From NCBI RefSeq assembly GCF_020509005.1, contig NC_063013.1:5828001-5892000 (forward strand): a stretch of DNA of 64,000 bases. The letters run 5' to 3'. The first letter of the stretch is position 1, and every line of letters starts with the position of its first letter. Origin of the DNA: Fulvia fulva (Eukaryota; Ascomycota; Dothideomycetes; Mycosphaerellales; Mycosphaerellaceae). Both the position numbers and the translations under genes were made by a program. Shown here piece by piece: positions 21,746 to 32,590 of this stretch. Under the pieces are notes generated by a model. The model was not told the DNA's origin. It saw nothing but the letters and a program-made list of their open reading frames with translations, and ran no database searches.

Positions 21746-22659
21746 TGTGTAGCGGGCTACGGTATCGGCTGTGTGTAGGTCGTGAATCGATGTCTATAAG
21801 AACCAGGACTGTCCTTGACATGGTCCAAAGATCTGAGCAGCACGGAACAATAAATCTTGAATCTGTTATGGGAATTCTAGCTTACCATCTTACACGACCG
21901 AGGTATTACGCCCTATAAAGGTGCCGCGCAAGTGCCCCATTAGCCGCTCTACAAGCCATGGCGGACGACAGAGCTGTAGCGAGTCGTCTCGGAGGGAAAG
22001 TGCGATCGAAAGTGGCTCCTTCGTGGTGCGTACGCTCCAACAGTGCCACAACTCCGTCATATTGATCGCATCCCTTCGTCTGACAGTAAACAAAGTTGAT
22101 ACTGCCGATAGGCTTCGACAGAGAGTTCGCGCTAATTTACGCCGTACGACAGCCAAAGCTTGCAGTGCTTTCCAGGCGAGAGGCGTACGGTCTACCGTAC
22201 AGCTTGGTGGACCCTGAAGTCTAACAGGTAGTACCAAAACCAAGTCCGAGAAGGGCATGCGGTTCGTGTTGACAGAAGGAGCTTCAACACGATTGCTTGG
22301 AAGGAGGGGTCGTCGGTGGGGAGCTGTCGAAGTGGGTAACACGGGCACGCTCGTCACTGCGACTCACCACGTGCAATAGACACCTTGGAGACGCGATGTG
22401 TCTGCTAGCTGAACACTCAGTATCGTTGTCGTCCGTTCCATGTCGTCACGTGCTGTAAGGTGAGCGACTTCGGACAACTTGTCCATCATTAGCTATTATG
22501 TTTTGTGCATAGTCTATCTGCGGGAACCTCATTCATTCCGGTCACCATGCCCCATTCTTCGATCTTGAAAGTTGTTATGTACCAGTTGTGGCGCCGCATG
22601 TACAGAGGCGAGTCTTGTCGTCCAGAACGAACGTGAGCAGCTTCTGCTCTACGGATGAA
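21746..22659. other. intergenic between tyrosinase 3' end and SDR start
   Basis: It contains the SDR promoter. Overlapping antiparallel ORFs around 21,890-22,357 lack recognisable products. A CACGTG-type box is near 22,368. Nothing else is seen. Confidence 0.5.
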
Positions 22660-24174
22660 TTACTCGTATCGGTAACATAGAGGGCCAGCGAAGGTGTCCA
22701 TCATTGTTCTGAACACTGGGTTGGCGGAGCGCACGAAGCCGAAAGGAAGCTCATCAGAGAGTTGCATTGCCGGGCAATCTGGCACGCTGCAGCCAAGATT
22801 GGCGGTACCTTGGATGATATCCTGGCGACGGTAGATGTCCAGGTTCTGCCAAATGGTCCATACTCTGTGCAAGCGATTAGTACACTCTCTAGCAAACGTG
22901 CGAAGGCTGTACTCACCTGTCGACCATTCCGTGGTGGAGGTAGAACAGTGGATCCGCAGGCGAAGAGTGGAAGTCCATCATGGAACCACCAATCTGCCAG
23001 TGGCCACCACCATGAACACCAAACTTGTCAGTGTCACTGTTGTAGCCTTGCAGGCGCCATTGGAAATCCTCGAGGTATATGTTCTCGAGGATAACTTCAG
23101 TGACGTTCTTCCAAGTATTGTAGTTGTTGGAGAACCACGGGTTGATGTCACGCTCGAGACAACGGGGGTTGTATTGGAAGGATGAGGCGACATTATCTGC
23201 GTTTGGCAGATCCAGTGGTCCGAGGTTCACAACCATGTCGCTGAAGGGACCGCTCTCAATACAGCCTCCGCCGAGACCTAGCAAAAACGACCGTTAGCCA
23301 TACTCGAGAGGCACACAGCGACTGCTTGAACCATAAGGATGGAGCACAGCGCATCGTGCAGCGCATGCGTTAAACATTGCACGGTGATCTCAGGCACTGC
23401 TGGCAACCCGGACCGCTTCATTGGCTTACCTGGAGGAAATGTCACGTCCTGTTGTGCAACCCAGGTGTCGGTGCGGCCTGCAACAAATTCGCCATTGCTA
23501 CCCATGCTGTAAGCATCGCCCGTGAATAGAGGGCTGTCTTGCGGCGCAGCGGAGTCCTCGGCCCAATTCTACACAAACAAAGACGCATTAGCTATACTCG
23601 CACTGTACGTGGCAAGGCCTCAGCAAGAAATGCTGAGCAGAGACGAGGCCGCGGACTGTCTTGAAAGACAATGCCCTCTTCGCTCCACACTCACCCAGTA
23701 TGGCATGATGCCAGTGTATCCACAGAGGGTCTGGAGATCTTCCTCGAGATAATGGACAAAAGCCCTGTGCCATGCGAAGAAATCGGCTGTGTCGTGGATA
23801 TTCATAGTGTAGTTGATGTGAGTGGCGACATATTCATCCCAGCGAGACTTGACGCCAGGGTAGTCGGCAGCTTGAGCGGCGGTCATGATCTGTGGCTCCA
23901 TGTTCTGAAGGCATACAACAGCATCCGTGAAGCTCTTGCGTGTTGCTTGTGATAGTGTTCGCCACTCCCTACGGACATCGGCGTTCTCGTACGTGCACTG
24001 TGCGTTGACCCGCGAGCCAATGTTGGATCTAATAGATGCATCGGCAATGTCGGAGATGTCTTGGAAAGCTGCACCGCTGGCAATATCGGCGGCGCTGTAG
24101 TCGTTGATGCTTGGTGCCTGAGCAGTGGCGAGTGTGGCGGTTGTGACCAGGCCGGCCAGAGTCGCGAAACGCAT
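22660..24174 (-). CDS. secreted tyrosinase (type-3 copper oxidase)
   Basis: Four exons, 24174-23695, 23568-23430, 23277-22917 and 22864-22660, are joined by GT...AG introns of 126, 152 and 52 nt, giving 394 residues. Residues 1-20 (MRFATLAGLVTTATLATAQA) are a signal peptide. The CuA site is in THINYTMNIHDTADFFAWHR, with His119, His127 and His136. CuB is in GVHGGGHWQIGG plus DPLFYLHHGMVDR, the last Arg completed by splicing. It ends in GPLCYRYE. Such enzymes oxidise phenols to quinones outside the cell, in pigmentation or phenolic turnover. Length fits the short secreted tyrosinase group lacking a C-terminal capping extension. No disabling change seen, unlike the nearby GH35. Confidence 0.93.
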
Positions 24175-25440
24175 TGTTAAAAGTGTTGGGTGAAGTTGAG
24201 CAGTGCAACGAATGTGTGCAAACGAATGTTTGAAGAACTGCTTTTATGATCGCCACAGGGCAGCTAAGACCTGTAGTAGTGAAGAAGAGGCGTGGTGAAC
24301 GAAGAGAGTGAAGTTTGTAGACTTGCCAGCGCAAGGACCATTATTGTATATTGCAGGTGGGAATAGAAGCCGCTCAAAGCGGTCCTTCTGCACAATCGAT
24401 TTGAATGCTCGGCAAGGCGGCAGGCATGTGGTCGGCAGCACAGGGCTATCTGTCGAATGGTGCACGCTGTAGCAAAGGCTTGTCTCCGCTATGCGAACGG
24501 TGAATGGATCTCTTCGGGTGATGGTCCACAAGGAGGCGCAACGATGGCGTGGTCGGCACGGAGCTTGGTGGACTCGTTTGCAGCAACAACGTTCCTGCAG
24601 CCGGCAAGGACGCCAGACTCGCATGGAAGGACAAGGATCGCGTTGCCAAGCCTTTTCTATGATTGGGAACGATGGCTGTAAGAGGGAACACAGGCGGCCA
24701 GCGAAGTGCCTGAGAGGACGAGTTACAACCGAGAGCGTGGATCCGGTATCCATATCCAGCCCATGGCGCATCCCGTATTGGAAGATGCGGTGGATCACGT
24801 ATGATAGGAGTGTTGCTTGTCTTCATAAGGTCTTGGTGCGCATGCGTCGTGATGGCTGGACGGCGGATCTGTATAGGCGCCCGTGACTTGCATACAGAGA
24901 GGCACAGATCAGGCAGGTACGACTCACAGATATCTCCTCTCAGTCTTTCGTCGAGCTGGGTGTAAAGCAGACAGCGGAGCGCGCATTCGTGGCCGACGTT
25001 CAGCCATAGCATACGATGCAAGGTGGATATATCATGTCCAATAGTGGACTCCTGACTGCTGCATCACGAAGAGGTCTCCATCTCGTACGGAGGCAGTCTC
25101 GCAGCGGCGATAGAAGCGATGGGGTGTGCTCGACCACAGCGACGGTGGCGATAACAATGTTGATGATGTAGTTGCTGTACAGCCTCCTTGCTTGGGCGAA
25201 AGAGAGGAAGCAGGAAGTTGGTTTGGTGCGGCTCGGCTTTGACTTTGCGGCAACGTGCCGTCATCATTGCGCCGAAGGCGCGTTTTAACATGGGCGAAGC
25301 TGCACCAGAAAGCGACAGCGTTGATTGGGCGAGCGGCAGCGAGACTAATCAACGCTAGCTTTCTAGTGCAGCTCGCCCATTGGCTCAATCTATAGGGTGT
25401 GGACACTGCGGCTGTGGCCGAGCTTACGAGGCGACTATAG
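24175..25440. other. intergenic between tyrosinase and the transposon island
   Basis: It contains the tyrosinase promoter. Several overlapping minus-strand ORFs (24,244-25,406) are uninterpretable and show no domain. An inverted repeat at 25,290-25,380 sits immediately before the island. Confidence 0.5.
25290..25380. repeat. imperfect inverted repeat, ~34-37-bp arms, ~20-bp spacer
   Basis: The left arm atgggcgaagctgcacc... (25,290-25,326) is largely the reverse complement of the right arm ending ...gtgcagctcgcccat (25,347-25,380). The arms differ by a few substitutions and small indels. It would form a cruciform or hairpin. It could be a small MITE-like element or a terminator-like structure. 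Confidence 0.8.
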
Positions 25441-25512
25441 TAGTTACTATAACTAACTATAACATAGATTAAGCATAATTAATAAACTCTCATATAACTA
25501 GAGAGAGACACG

Positions 25513-26772
25513 ATGATAGCGATCGCAGGAAACGACCAGGAGCAGGAGAGTAACGAGTGGAAGGAGGTCTGCAGGAAGGCAGAAACAATGGCAATGGCAG
25601 GAGATGGCGAGCACCCAGAAAGAGCACTTAAGGGGATGATTTTGGAGCTCCTTGGAGGGCTAAAGGCACTAAGGAGCCAAACAGGACAGATCATTAACAG
25701 GACAGTAGCAGCAGCAGCAAAGAAGAGGACACAGGAAGGCCAGAAACTAAGCCAACCAACCTAGGCAGCAGTTACATCCCAAAACCCTCCCCCCCAGAAA
25801 ACAGCTATCAAGGTCTACATTTCCGACCAGCAAGAGCAGAAAGAGATTGAGGGCCTGTCAGGCAAGGAGATCATACAGAAGATTGGGATACAAGGCATCA
25901 TTAGAGCCAGGAAAGAGAAGGGAGGTGTCCTTAAGCTGTTCACAGCACAGGAGCAAGACAGGAAGAGGCTAGAGACACAGAAGGAGTGGACAGTCAAACT
26001 AGGCAAGACGGCTAAGGTCTTACACCAACAAAATATGGTTATTGCCTATAGGATGACTACAAAGTTTGACATTAAAGGAGACCTTAAGAGGCTGCAGGAC
26101 CAGAACCAGGCTGTATGCCCAGGGCTACAGATCACAAAAGCAGCATAGGTCAACAGAAAGACAAAGGACATAAAGAGAGAGTCTTCTCTAGTGCTCTAGA
26201 TAGGCACTGTAGAACAGGCAAACACCGTGCTTAACAAGGGCATCTTCTGGGAATGTGAAAGAATGGACACAGAAATCTATAGAAGCACCTATAGACTACT
26301 GCAATGTTTCAAGTGCCAACAGTATGGTCATATCTCTACTAGATGCCTAAGCCAAAAGGACACTTGTTCCCACTGTGCTAGTAGCCACAAAGTACAGAAT
26401 TGCACAGCCCCAAAGAGTGAAGCCAGATGTGCATGCTGTGGAAAGAAACACCCTTCCTGGTCCCAAGACTGTACAGCTAGGATTGAGGCAAAGAGGAGGG
26501 CAAGAGAAGCCAGGATCAACACCCCTATCAGATTCCAGACAGGGACAATCACCCAAGAACCCCTAAGGACTGTCTACAACCCTCTGAAAAGAGGCAGAAC
26601 AGAAGAGACCACACAGGCCCAAGGCCACCCTGCCATAGGTAGACCAAAATCAATTGTGGTTGCAGGAAGAGACCCGTCACAAAGCAGGCTTAACCTTACC
26701 ACAATCCCAAATAGCAGCCAGCAGCAGGAAGCACGAGAAGACCAGCAGGAGACCAGTATAGATGAGTCATGA
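25513..26772 (+). pseudogene. LINE 1 ORF1 (gag-like, three CCHC knuckles), several in-frame stops
   Basis: ATG at 25,513 opens a 420-codon frame with in-frame TAGs (for example at 25,762). The N-terminal part is charged and coiled-coil-like. The C-terminal half has zinc knuckles CFKCQQYGHISTRC, CSHCASSHKVQNC and CACCGKKHPSWSQDC. Such ORF1 proteins bind the element's RNA. The stop TGA overlaps the ORF2 start as ATGA. Confidence 0.88.
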
Positions 26773-29700
26773 TTGAGACACCCAATCTTACCACTATCCA
26801 GTACAATGTCAACAAAAGCCAGCACAAGGTCCAGAGAAGCTTTCTCTAAGCACTGGACCTAAAGAAACACCTAGTCATTGTAGTCTAGGAACCTTGGATC
26901 AACAGCAAATCTAACAGACCATCTACTGCTAACGACCCAAGGTATCACACACTCCTAGCCAAACAAGGCACCCCTAGAACATGCATGTACATCAGCAAAG
27001 AGATGGCAACAGACAGCTGGGAACAAATCCAATAGGAAGGGGGAGACATCACCTTAGTCAGACTCAACACTAATCAAGGCAGCATCCACATCCACAGTGT
27101 ATACAACCCACCCCCCAGCTCCAGAAGCAGCACCTAGCTGGGCACACTACAACAGCTGCCAGACATCTTGCAGAGTGACTCCTAACACATCGTGCTGGGA
27201 GACTTCAACTTGCACCATCCTATATAGGGATCAGACTTTGCACCTGCCCATCACTTCCTAGCTAACAGACTCCTCTCCACTACCCAAAGCAACAACATGC
27301 ACCTAGTTACCCCAAAGGGCCTAACTACCTGGTCACAGAGAGCAAGCTCAAGCACCATTGACCTGTGCTTTGCATCACATGACCTGCAGCAGAAGGTCAC
27401 TAGATGCTGGGTTAACCAGGACTTGGAGTCCTCATCAGATCACCTCCCAATTCAGGTGGAGTTTGAAACACAGACACAGCAGGAAGGAGACCTAGAACCT
27501 CAGCTGGCCTGGAAAGCAGCCAACTAGGAACAGATCAGACAAGACCTGGAACAGAAGCTAGCTGGACTAGAGACCAGGAGACTGGAAACAGCCTTAGACA
27601 TAGACCAAGCAGTGGCAGAACTGGTTAGAACAATACAGGAAACTGCAGCAGCCTACACTAGAGAAAAGAAACAGTCACTGTACTAGAGGCCATTCTGGAC
27701 AAAGGAATGCTCAGAGAAGGTCAAGGCAGCCAGGCAGGCCAGGAGAGCCCTTACCCAGAGTCACTCCCAGGAAGCATTGGACAGATACAACCAGGCAACC
27801 AGAGACAAGAAGGCCCAGATCAAGAGGGACAAGATGCTGGAGTGGAGGTCAACAGTTGGATCCATTACCCAGAATCCTGAGAAGATGTGGAAACTAGCAA
27901 AGTGGGCAAGACAACCCACACAGGACAGAAACATGCTGCCCTAGTTTCCAAACATTGGAGACCAGGAAGGAGTAATCCAACACACTCTCCCAGGAAAGGC
28001 ATAGGCATTAGGGAAACATTTCTTTGGCACACAGGTAGAAGCTGACCTGCAGGATCTGGAGGGCAGTGTGTATCCAACACCACTAGAGCAATCCTGTACA
28101 GTGGGAGAGGGAGAGATCAAGAGCATCATTAAGAGACTCTCAGGAAATAAGGCCCTAGGACCAGATAGGATTCCAAACTTGTTCATCAAGACATGCAAGG
28201 ACCAGATCTCCCCTGCACTGTCAAACATCTTTTTATAGTGCATAGCCTAAGGACACTGCCCTAAACACTTCAAGGAGTCACTGACTATAGTCTTAAGAAA
28301 ACCACAGAAAGAGGACTACACAAAGCTAAAGGCATATAGACCTATTGCCCTGCTCAACACACTACGCAAACTCCTAGAAAAGATCATAGTAGAAAGGCTG
28401 ACAAACCTAGCTGAAGAACATAGAATCCTTCCTAAAGAACAGATAGGAGGCAGGAAACAAAGATCAACACTAACAGCTGTGGAACTTATCATAGAGCAGA
28501 TCAAGACCCTGTAGCACTTTAGGAACAACAAAGCAGCCACACTCCTCTCACTAGACATATCAGGAGCCTTTGACAATGTCTCACACTAGAGGCTGATCCA
28601 CATCCTGAAACAGAAGGCTATCCCTAACTGGACAGTCCAGTTCATCCAGTCCTTCCTTAGAGGCAGAACCACAAGACTAAGACTAGGCAGATACAAATCT
28701 TACAGCATGCCTACAGAGACAGGAATCCTATAGGGATCAACAATGTCTCTAATCCTGTCTCTCCTCTTTATAGCAGACCTGCCAGCAAAGCTAAACTCTA
28801 GAAACATATCAGCCTTAGGGTTTGTGGATGACACAAACATCCTAGCCTGGTTAGACAGCATAGAAGAGAACTGCAGAATCTTGCAGAAGAAACACAAGGA
28901 ATGTAAGGAATGGGCCAGGAAACATGGAGCCAGATTTGCCCTAGAGAAGTATCAACTCATCCACTTCAGTAGAGCCAGAAACAGACACAATATGCAAGCC
29001 CCAATCACTATTCAGGGACACACAACAGAACCCTCAAGTGAATTAAGGGTGCTAGGAATATAGCTGGATCCAAAGCTCAGCTGGGGACCACAGGTCAAGA
29101 AAGCACAGGCAAGAGCAGACAACAACAGGCAATCAATTGACAGGCTTACAGCCTCCACATAGGGAGCCACATTTGCGAAAGCAAAGGTTATGTACAAGGC
29201 CATTGTGAAGCCAGCCATGCTATATGGAGCCCAGATCTGGTCAGCCCAAGACAAGATCCCAAAGAGAATTGCAGATCCCATCAGCAGAGCCCAAGCCTCC
29301 TGTCTGAAAAAGGTGCTTAGAGCATACAAGTCAACTCCAACAAGGGTGGTCGAAATGGAGTCTGGCTCCCCACTAGCCAAGCTCTACCTTCAAGGGTTGA
29401 GATACCAGTATGCAGGAAAGACGTCTGCATACCTAGCCTAGCTAGTAATCCAGAAGGCAGTCAACAAAATCAGGAGCCAGTGCACAAGAAGGCACAGACA
29501 AGCAAGACCTAATCTAGCCCTACAGAAGCAGCAGGACCTGCAGAAGTTCAAAGAACTAACAGAACAGCTGCACCTAGCCCAGCAGGAACAGGACAGAAGG
29601 GCTCAAGGGAGAGGATCAGCAGCCAGCCAAGGGAAGAAGCAACAGTCTCTAGCTGAAAGGATGGCAGGACTCCTCTAGAAGACTGAATGGACAAGAACCC

Positions 29701-30332
29701 CACAGAGGCCAGGAACCCCAAAGGCACTCTAACAGTTTGGTAGCCACAACTACCTACTGTACTCAGACCTGACTAGGTCAGAAGCAAGCATAGCAATACA
29801 AATCCGCTCTGAACACATCGGAGTCAGGGCATACCTGCATTAGAGAAAAGTCCTAGGTATCGAAGACAAGAGTTGCCTATGCGGCTACCTGTCCTGGAAT
29901 GTCGAACATAGACTTCTAGTTTGCAAAGAATGGAGTACAGGGAGAGGTGAATGGAGGGCAAGGGCAAGGAACAGAAACTTCCAAGCCATGATCAGCAATA
30001 AGGGAGACCTCTAGAGAATTACAGAGTGGATCATCCACCAAGGATTTTTGGAGCAGTTCTCTCTTACTAGGGAAACAGAGAGATGGATTGAGGAGAGAAA
30101 GAAGGAGGAGGAGAGCAGGAAGAGGGGGACAACTCCAGGGTTGCAGACAAGGTAGTCAGAGGCTAACCACCATGACACTAGTGCACCCTAATGGAAGGAA
30201 GACTGAGAACTCATGGCAAGGAAGCTATTAGAGAAGGAGAGGAGGTTTTTACCTAGGAACAGGTTTCCTACCTTATGTAGCAACATATATAGACATAAAC
30301 CCGTATGGGCCGGAGGGCACTATAACGGGTAA
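26769..30332 (+). pseudogene. LINE 1 ORF2 (endonuclease-reverse transcriptase), interrupted by RIP-type stops
   Basis: A single frame from ATG 26,769 to TAA 30,330-30,332 (about 1,187 codons) contains no frameshift but many stops. The endonuclease part has VVxEPWINS and LGDFNLHHP. The RT has GNKALGPDRIPN, YRPIALLNTLRKLLEKI, LSLDISGAFDNVS and FVDDTNILA (28,821-28,847). Stops fall at conserved Gln or Trp (the Q of VVQEPWI reads TAG). The element is inactive. Confidence 0.9.
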
Positions 30333-30356
30333 ATGAATCATCTATCTATCTATATA
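30333..30356 (+). repeat. LINE 1 3' tail, (atct)n
   Basis: Just after the ORF2 stop the sequence becomes aatcatctatctatctata, a short tetranucleotide tail in place of poly(A). LINE 2 ends in a very similar tail. Confidence 0.8.
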
Positions 30357-30885
30357 GATTAAGCCTACCGCGTAGTACTATAGCGACGTATAAGCTTATT
30401 AATACTCGAGCGGAGGTCGCTAAGTCTAGCGGAGCGTTACGAATACCTCGCGCTAGCGTATTAGGTAAAGGGGTGTCTAGAGGGTCTCCTCTAGAAGTAA
30501 AGAGATAGATCTAGATACTATATTTACTAATACCTCGCGCTAGCGCGGTAGGTAAAAGGGGGTCTAGAGAGTCTCCCCCGGAAGTAAAGAGATAGATTTA
30601 GATACTACGAAGAGTCAGGGTTAGTATTAGTATTAGTATTAAGATTACGCCCGAGCTACGATAAGAAATAGATTACGCCCGGAAGAAAGAGATAGATATA
30701 GTATAGTAGTAGTTAGTAAAATAGACTACGACCGAGCTAGACGATAGAAAAAGAGGTAATAGAGAGGATAATAACTACGCGAGTACCCTACTAGCGGTAT
30801 ATATAAGGTATTTCTTATACCGCTATTAGCTAGTAATCGAACCGTAGAAACGAGCCTATCTATAGTAGTCGTAGCGATTATAGCG
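30357..30885. other. RIP-degraded repeat DNA with two 87-bp tandem units
   Basis: TpA-rich sequence with CpG retained and no ORF. Two related units starting aatacctcgcgctagcg at 30,442 and 30,529 run to about 30,609. A ttagta microsatellite is near 30,620. The source element is not recognised. Confidence 0.6.
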
Positions 30886-31224
30886 TATTAAATAGGTACG
30901 AGTTACGTAGTAGTAGAAGACGGCGGATTATAGGAAAGACGAAGAAGGACCTAATAGGATAGCGTATATCTATATATAGTATCGCTAGTATTAGTATAGA
31001 TAGATACTAGGTGTCCGGATGTTTACTAGCCTATAGGCTAGTAAACCCTAGTCACGTGATCTAGTTACGTAACACACCTATACCTATATACTTAACCTAC
31101 GGCCTATATGTTCTTAACACTCCTACTTAGGCTATATAGTCTCCTATAATCCCTTTACGTAAGCTAGAGCTACCTTATAAAGTTTTAGAACTACTAGCTA
31201 TTAAGGGGCTTTATTAACCTATTA
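30886..31224. mobile_element. RIP-degraded Copia relic: LTR plus adjacent internal sequence
   Basis: From tattaaataggtacg the sequence tracks the intact Copia LTR at 47,873 and continues past ttcttaaca (31,119) into the counterpart of the internal edge at 48,091-48,200. Differences are mostly C to T or G to A. The relic stops at 31,224, where the DNA transposon begins. Confidence 0.78.
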
Positions 31225-32590
31225 ACGTGCTTTACTACTAAGCGGGCTATACTACCGAGCGGGCCACTTTTGCTAAGAGCTATACCACTTCTATAGATAT
31301 AGCTATATAACTACTATTATAGCGTATATTGTCTTTAAACGAGGCCAAACTGACCTTAGCTATCTAGGCTACGAAACGCGACGTAATAATTACGAATCGA
31401 CTTACTATAAAGGTATACGACGCGTCTCGAACTACACTAGGGTATCGATTAAATAGACGACCTCCTCGGGGTGACTACGAGCCTAATTCGAAGAAGCTTA
31501 TAGAGCTAGAAGAGAGGGTGATACTTAAGTATATATACGAGCTAGATCTTAGAGGTTTCCCGCTATTAAAGGCTAGTATACGAGCAATAGCCAATTCATT
31601 ACTATAAGAGAAGAGTCTTAAGCCTACTAGTCTCAATTAGATAGATAGGTTCATTAGGCGGTATCGTGAGCTAAAGGTTCGTATAATACGTAGATACGAT
31701 CGTTAGCGAGCCCTAATAGAAGATCTAGACGTTATCGAGAGGTAGTTCTTACTTATACGTAATATAAAGGAGAAGTATAGTATCCTTAACTAGGACACCT
31801 ATAACTTCGACGAGATAGGGTTTATAATAGGTGTCATTACATCTTAGAGCGTCGTTACGGGTTTAGAAAGGCGTAGTAGAAAGAGGAAGGTCGTTTAATA
31901 GGGCAACAAAGAATAGGCAATAGTGATTAAGACTATCTATATAGACGGAATAGCGCTCCTACCCTACGTTATCCTTATAGGCAAACAGCACATTAGTACC
32001 TAGTACTAAGACGGTAACTTAGGTCTAGACTAGACAATAGGGCTAATAGAGAACGGCTAGACTAATAATAAGTTTAGTATACGGTAGCTAGAGTATTTCT
32101 AGAAGTATACTATAGCTCGTACGACTAGGGTATAGAGACTACTTATTATTGATAGCTACGAGAGCTATAACTCGAAAGCATTCTAGAATCTATATAAGGA
32201 ATATAAGATCTTAGCCCTATATATACTATCGTACGCCTCGTACTTACTCTAGCTATTAGATATAGGTTGCTATTCGCCTTTAAGGAAGGTAAACGGTACT
32301 TAGCTCTCGGGCTTAGTACGCTAGCGCATTACTTATATCGATAAAGTAGAGTTCCTACGCGCCTTCCGGGTAGCCTATAATGCTATATTTAGATAGGAGA
32401 ATATCCTATCGAGCTTTAGAGGCGCTAGTTTAGTTCTATTCAATCTATAGGTAGTAATAGACAAGCTTAAAATTACGCTACGTAAGCCTTATTTGGCCGT
32501 CTTACTATTACTATAGAAAATATTATAGCGCCGTAATTCGTATAGTATCTCGGTAGTATTGCCGTACTATTATCTCGACTAGATACGCGA
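31225..32590 (+). mobile_element. outer Fot1/pogo-type DNA transposon, left part
   Basis: It begins with a terminal inverted repeat (acgtgctttactac...) after a TA target. In one frame it reads through a Tc5/CENP-B-type helix-turn-helix region and a DDE transposase: FDEIGFIIG (first Asp 31,809), IDSYESY (second Asp 32,151) and LLDIGCYSPL (third Asp 32,259), with many TAG/TAA stops. These match the Fot1/Pot2 family of Tc1-mariner elements. The right part, with C-terminal coding sequence and right TIR, is at about 62,440-63,040. The coordinate of the break is approximate. Confidence 0.8.

Larger units (their letters stand above)
25440..30356 (+). mobile_element. LINE 1: full-length Tad1-like non-LTR retrotransposon, lightly RIP-mutated
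   Basis: A short 5' leader is followed by ORF1 with three CCHC knuckles, then ORF2 with AP-endonuclease, reverse transcriptase and a C-terminal part. It ends in a tctatctatcta tail. This order and the FVDDTNILA RT core are those of Tad1/I-type fungal LINEs. Both ORFs keep their frames but carry many TAG and some TAA stops where Gln or Trp is expected. The 5' boundary near 25,440 is estimated from the composition change. Confidence 0.88.

Noticed and set aside
24244..25406. Several long overlapping minus-strand ORFs upstream of tyrosinase
   Set aside because: Three frames are open at once with no recognisable domain, start context or splice structure.
25762..30002. Possible stop-codon reassignment (TAG read as Gln) in the LINE ORFs
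   Set aside because: Host genes in the same window use TAG as a terminator (for example veA), TAA occurs too, and the CpA bias explains the stops by RIP.
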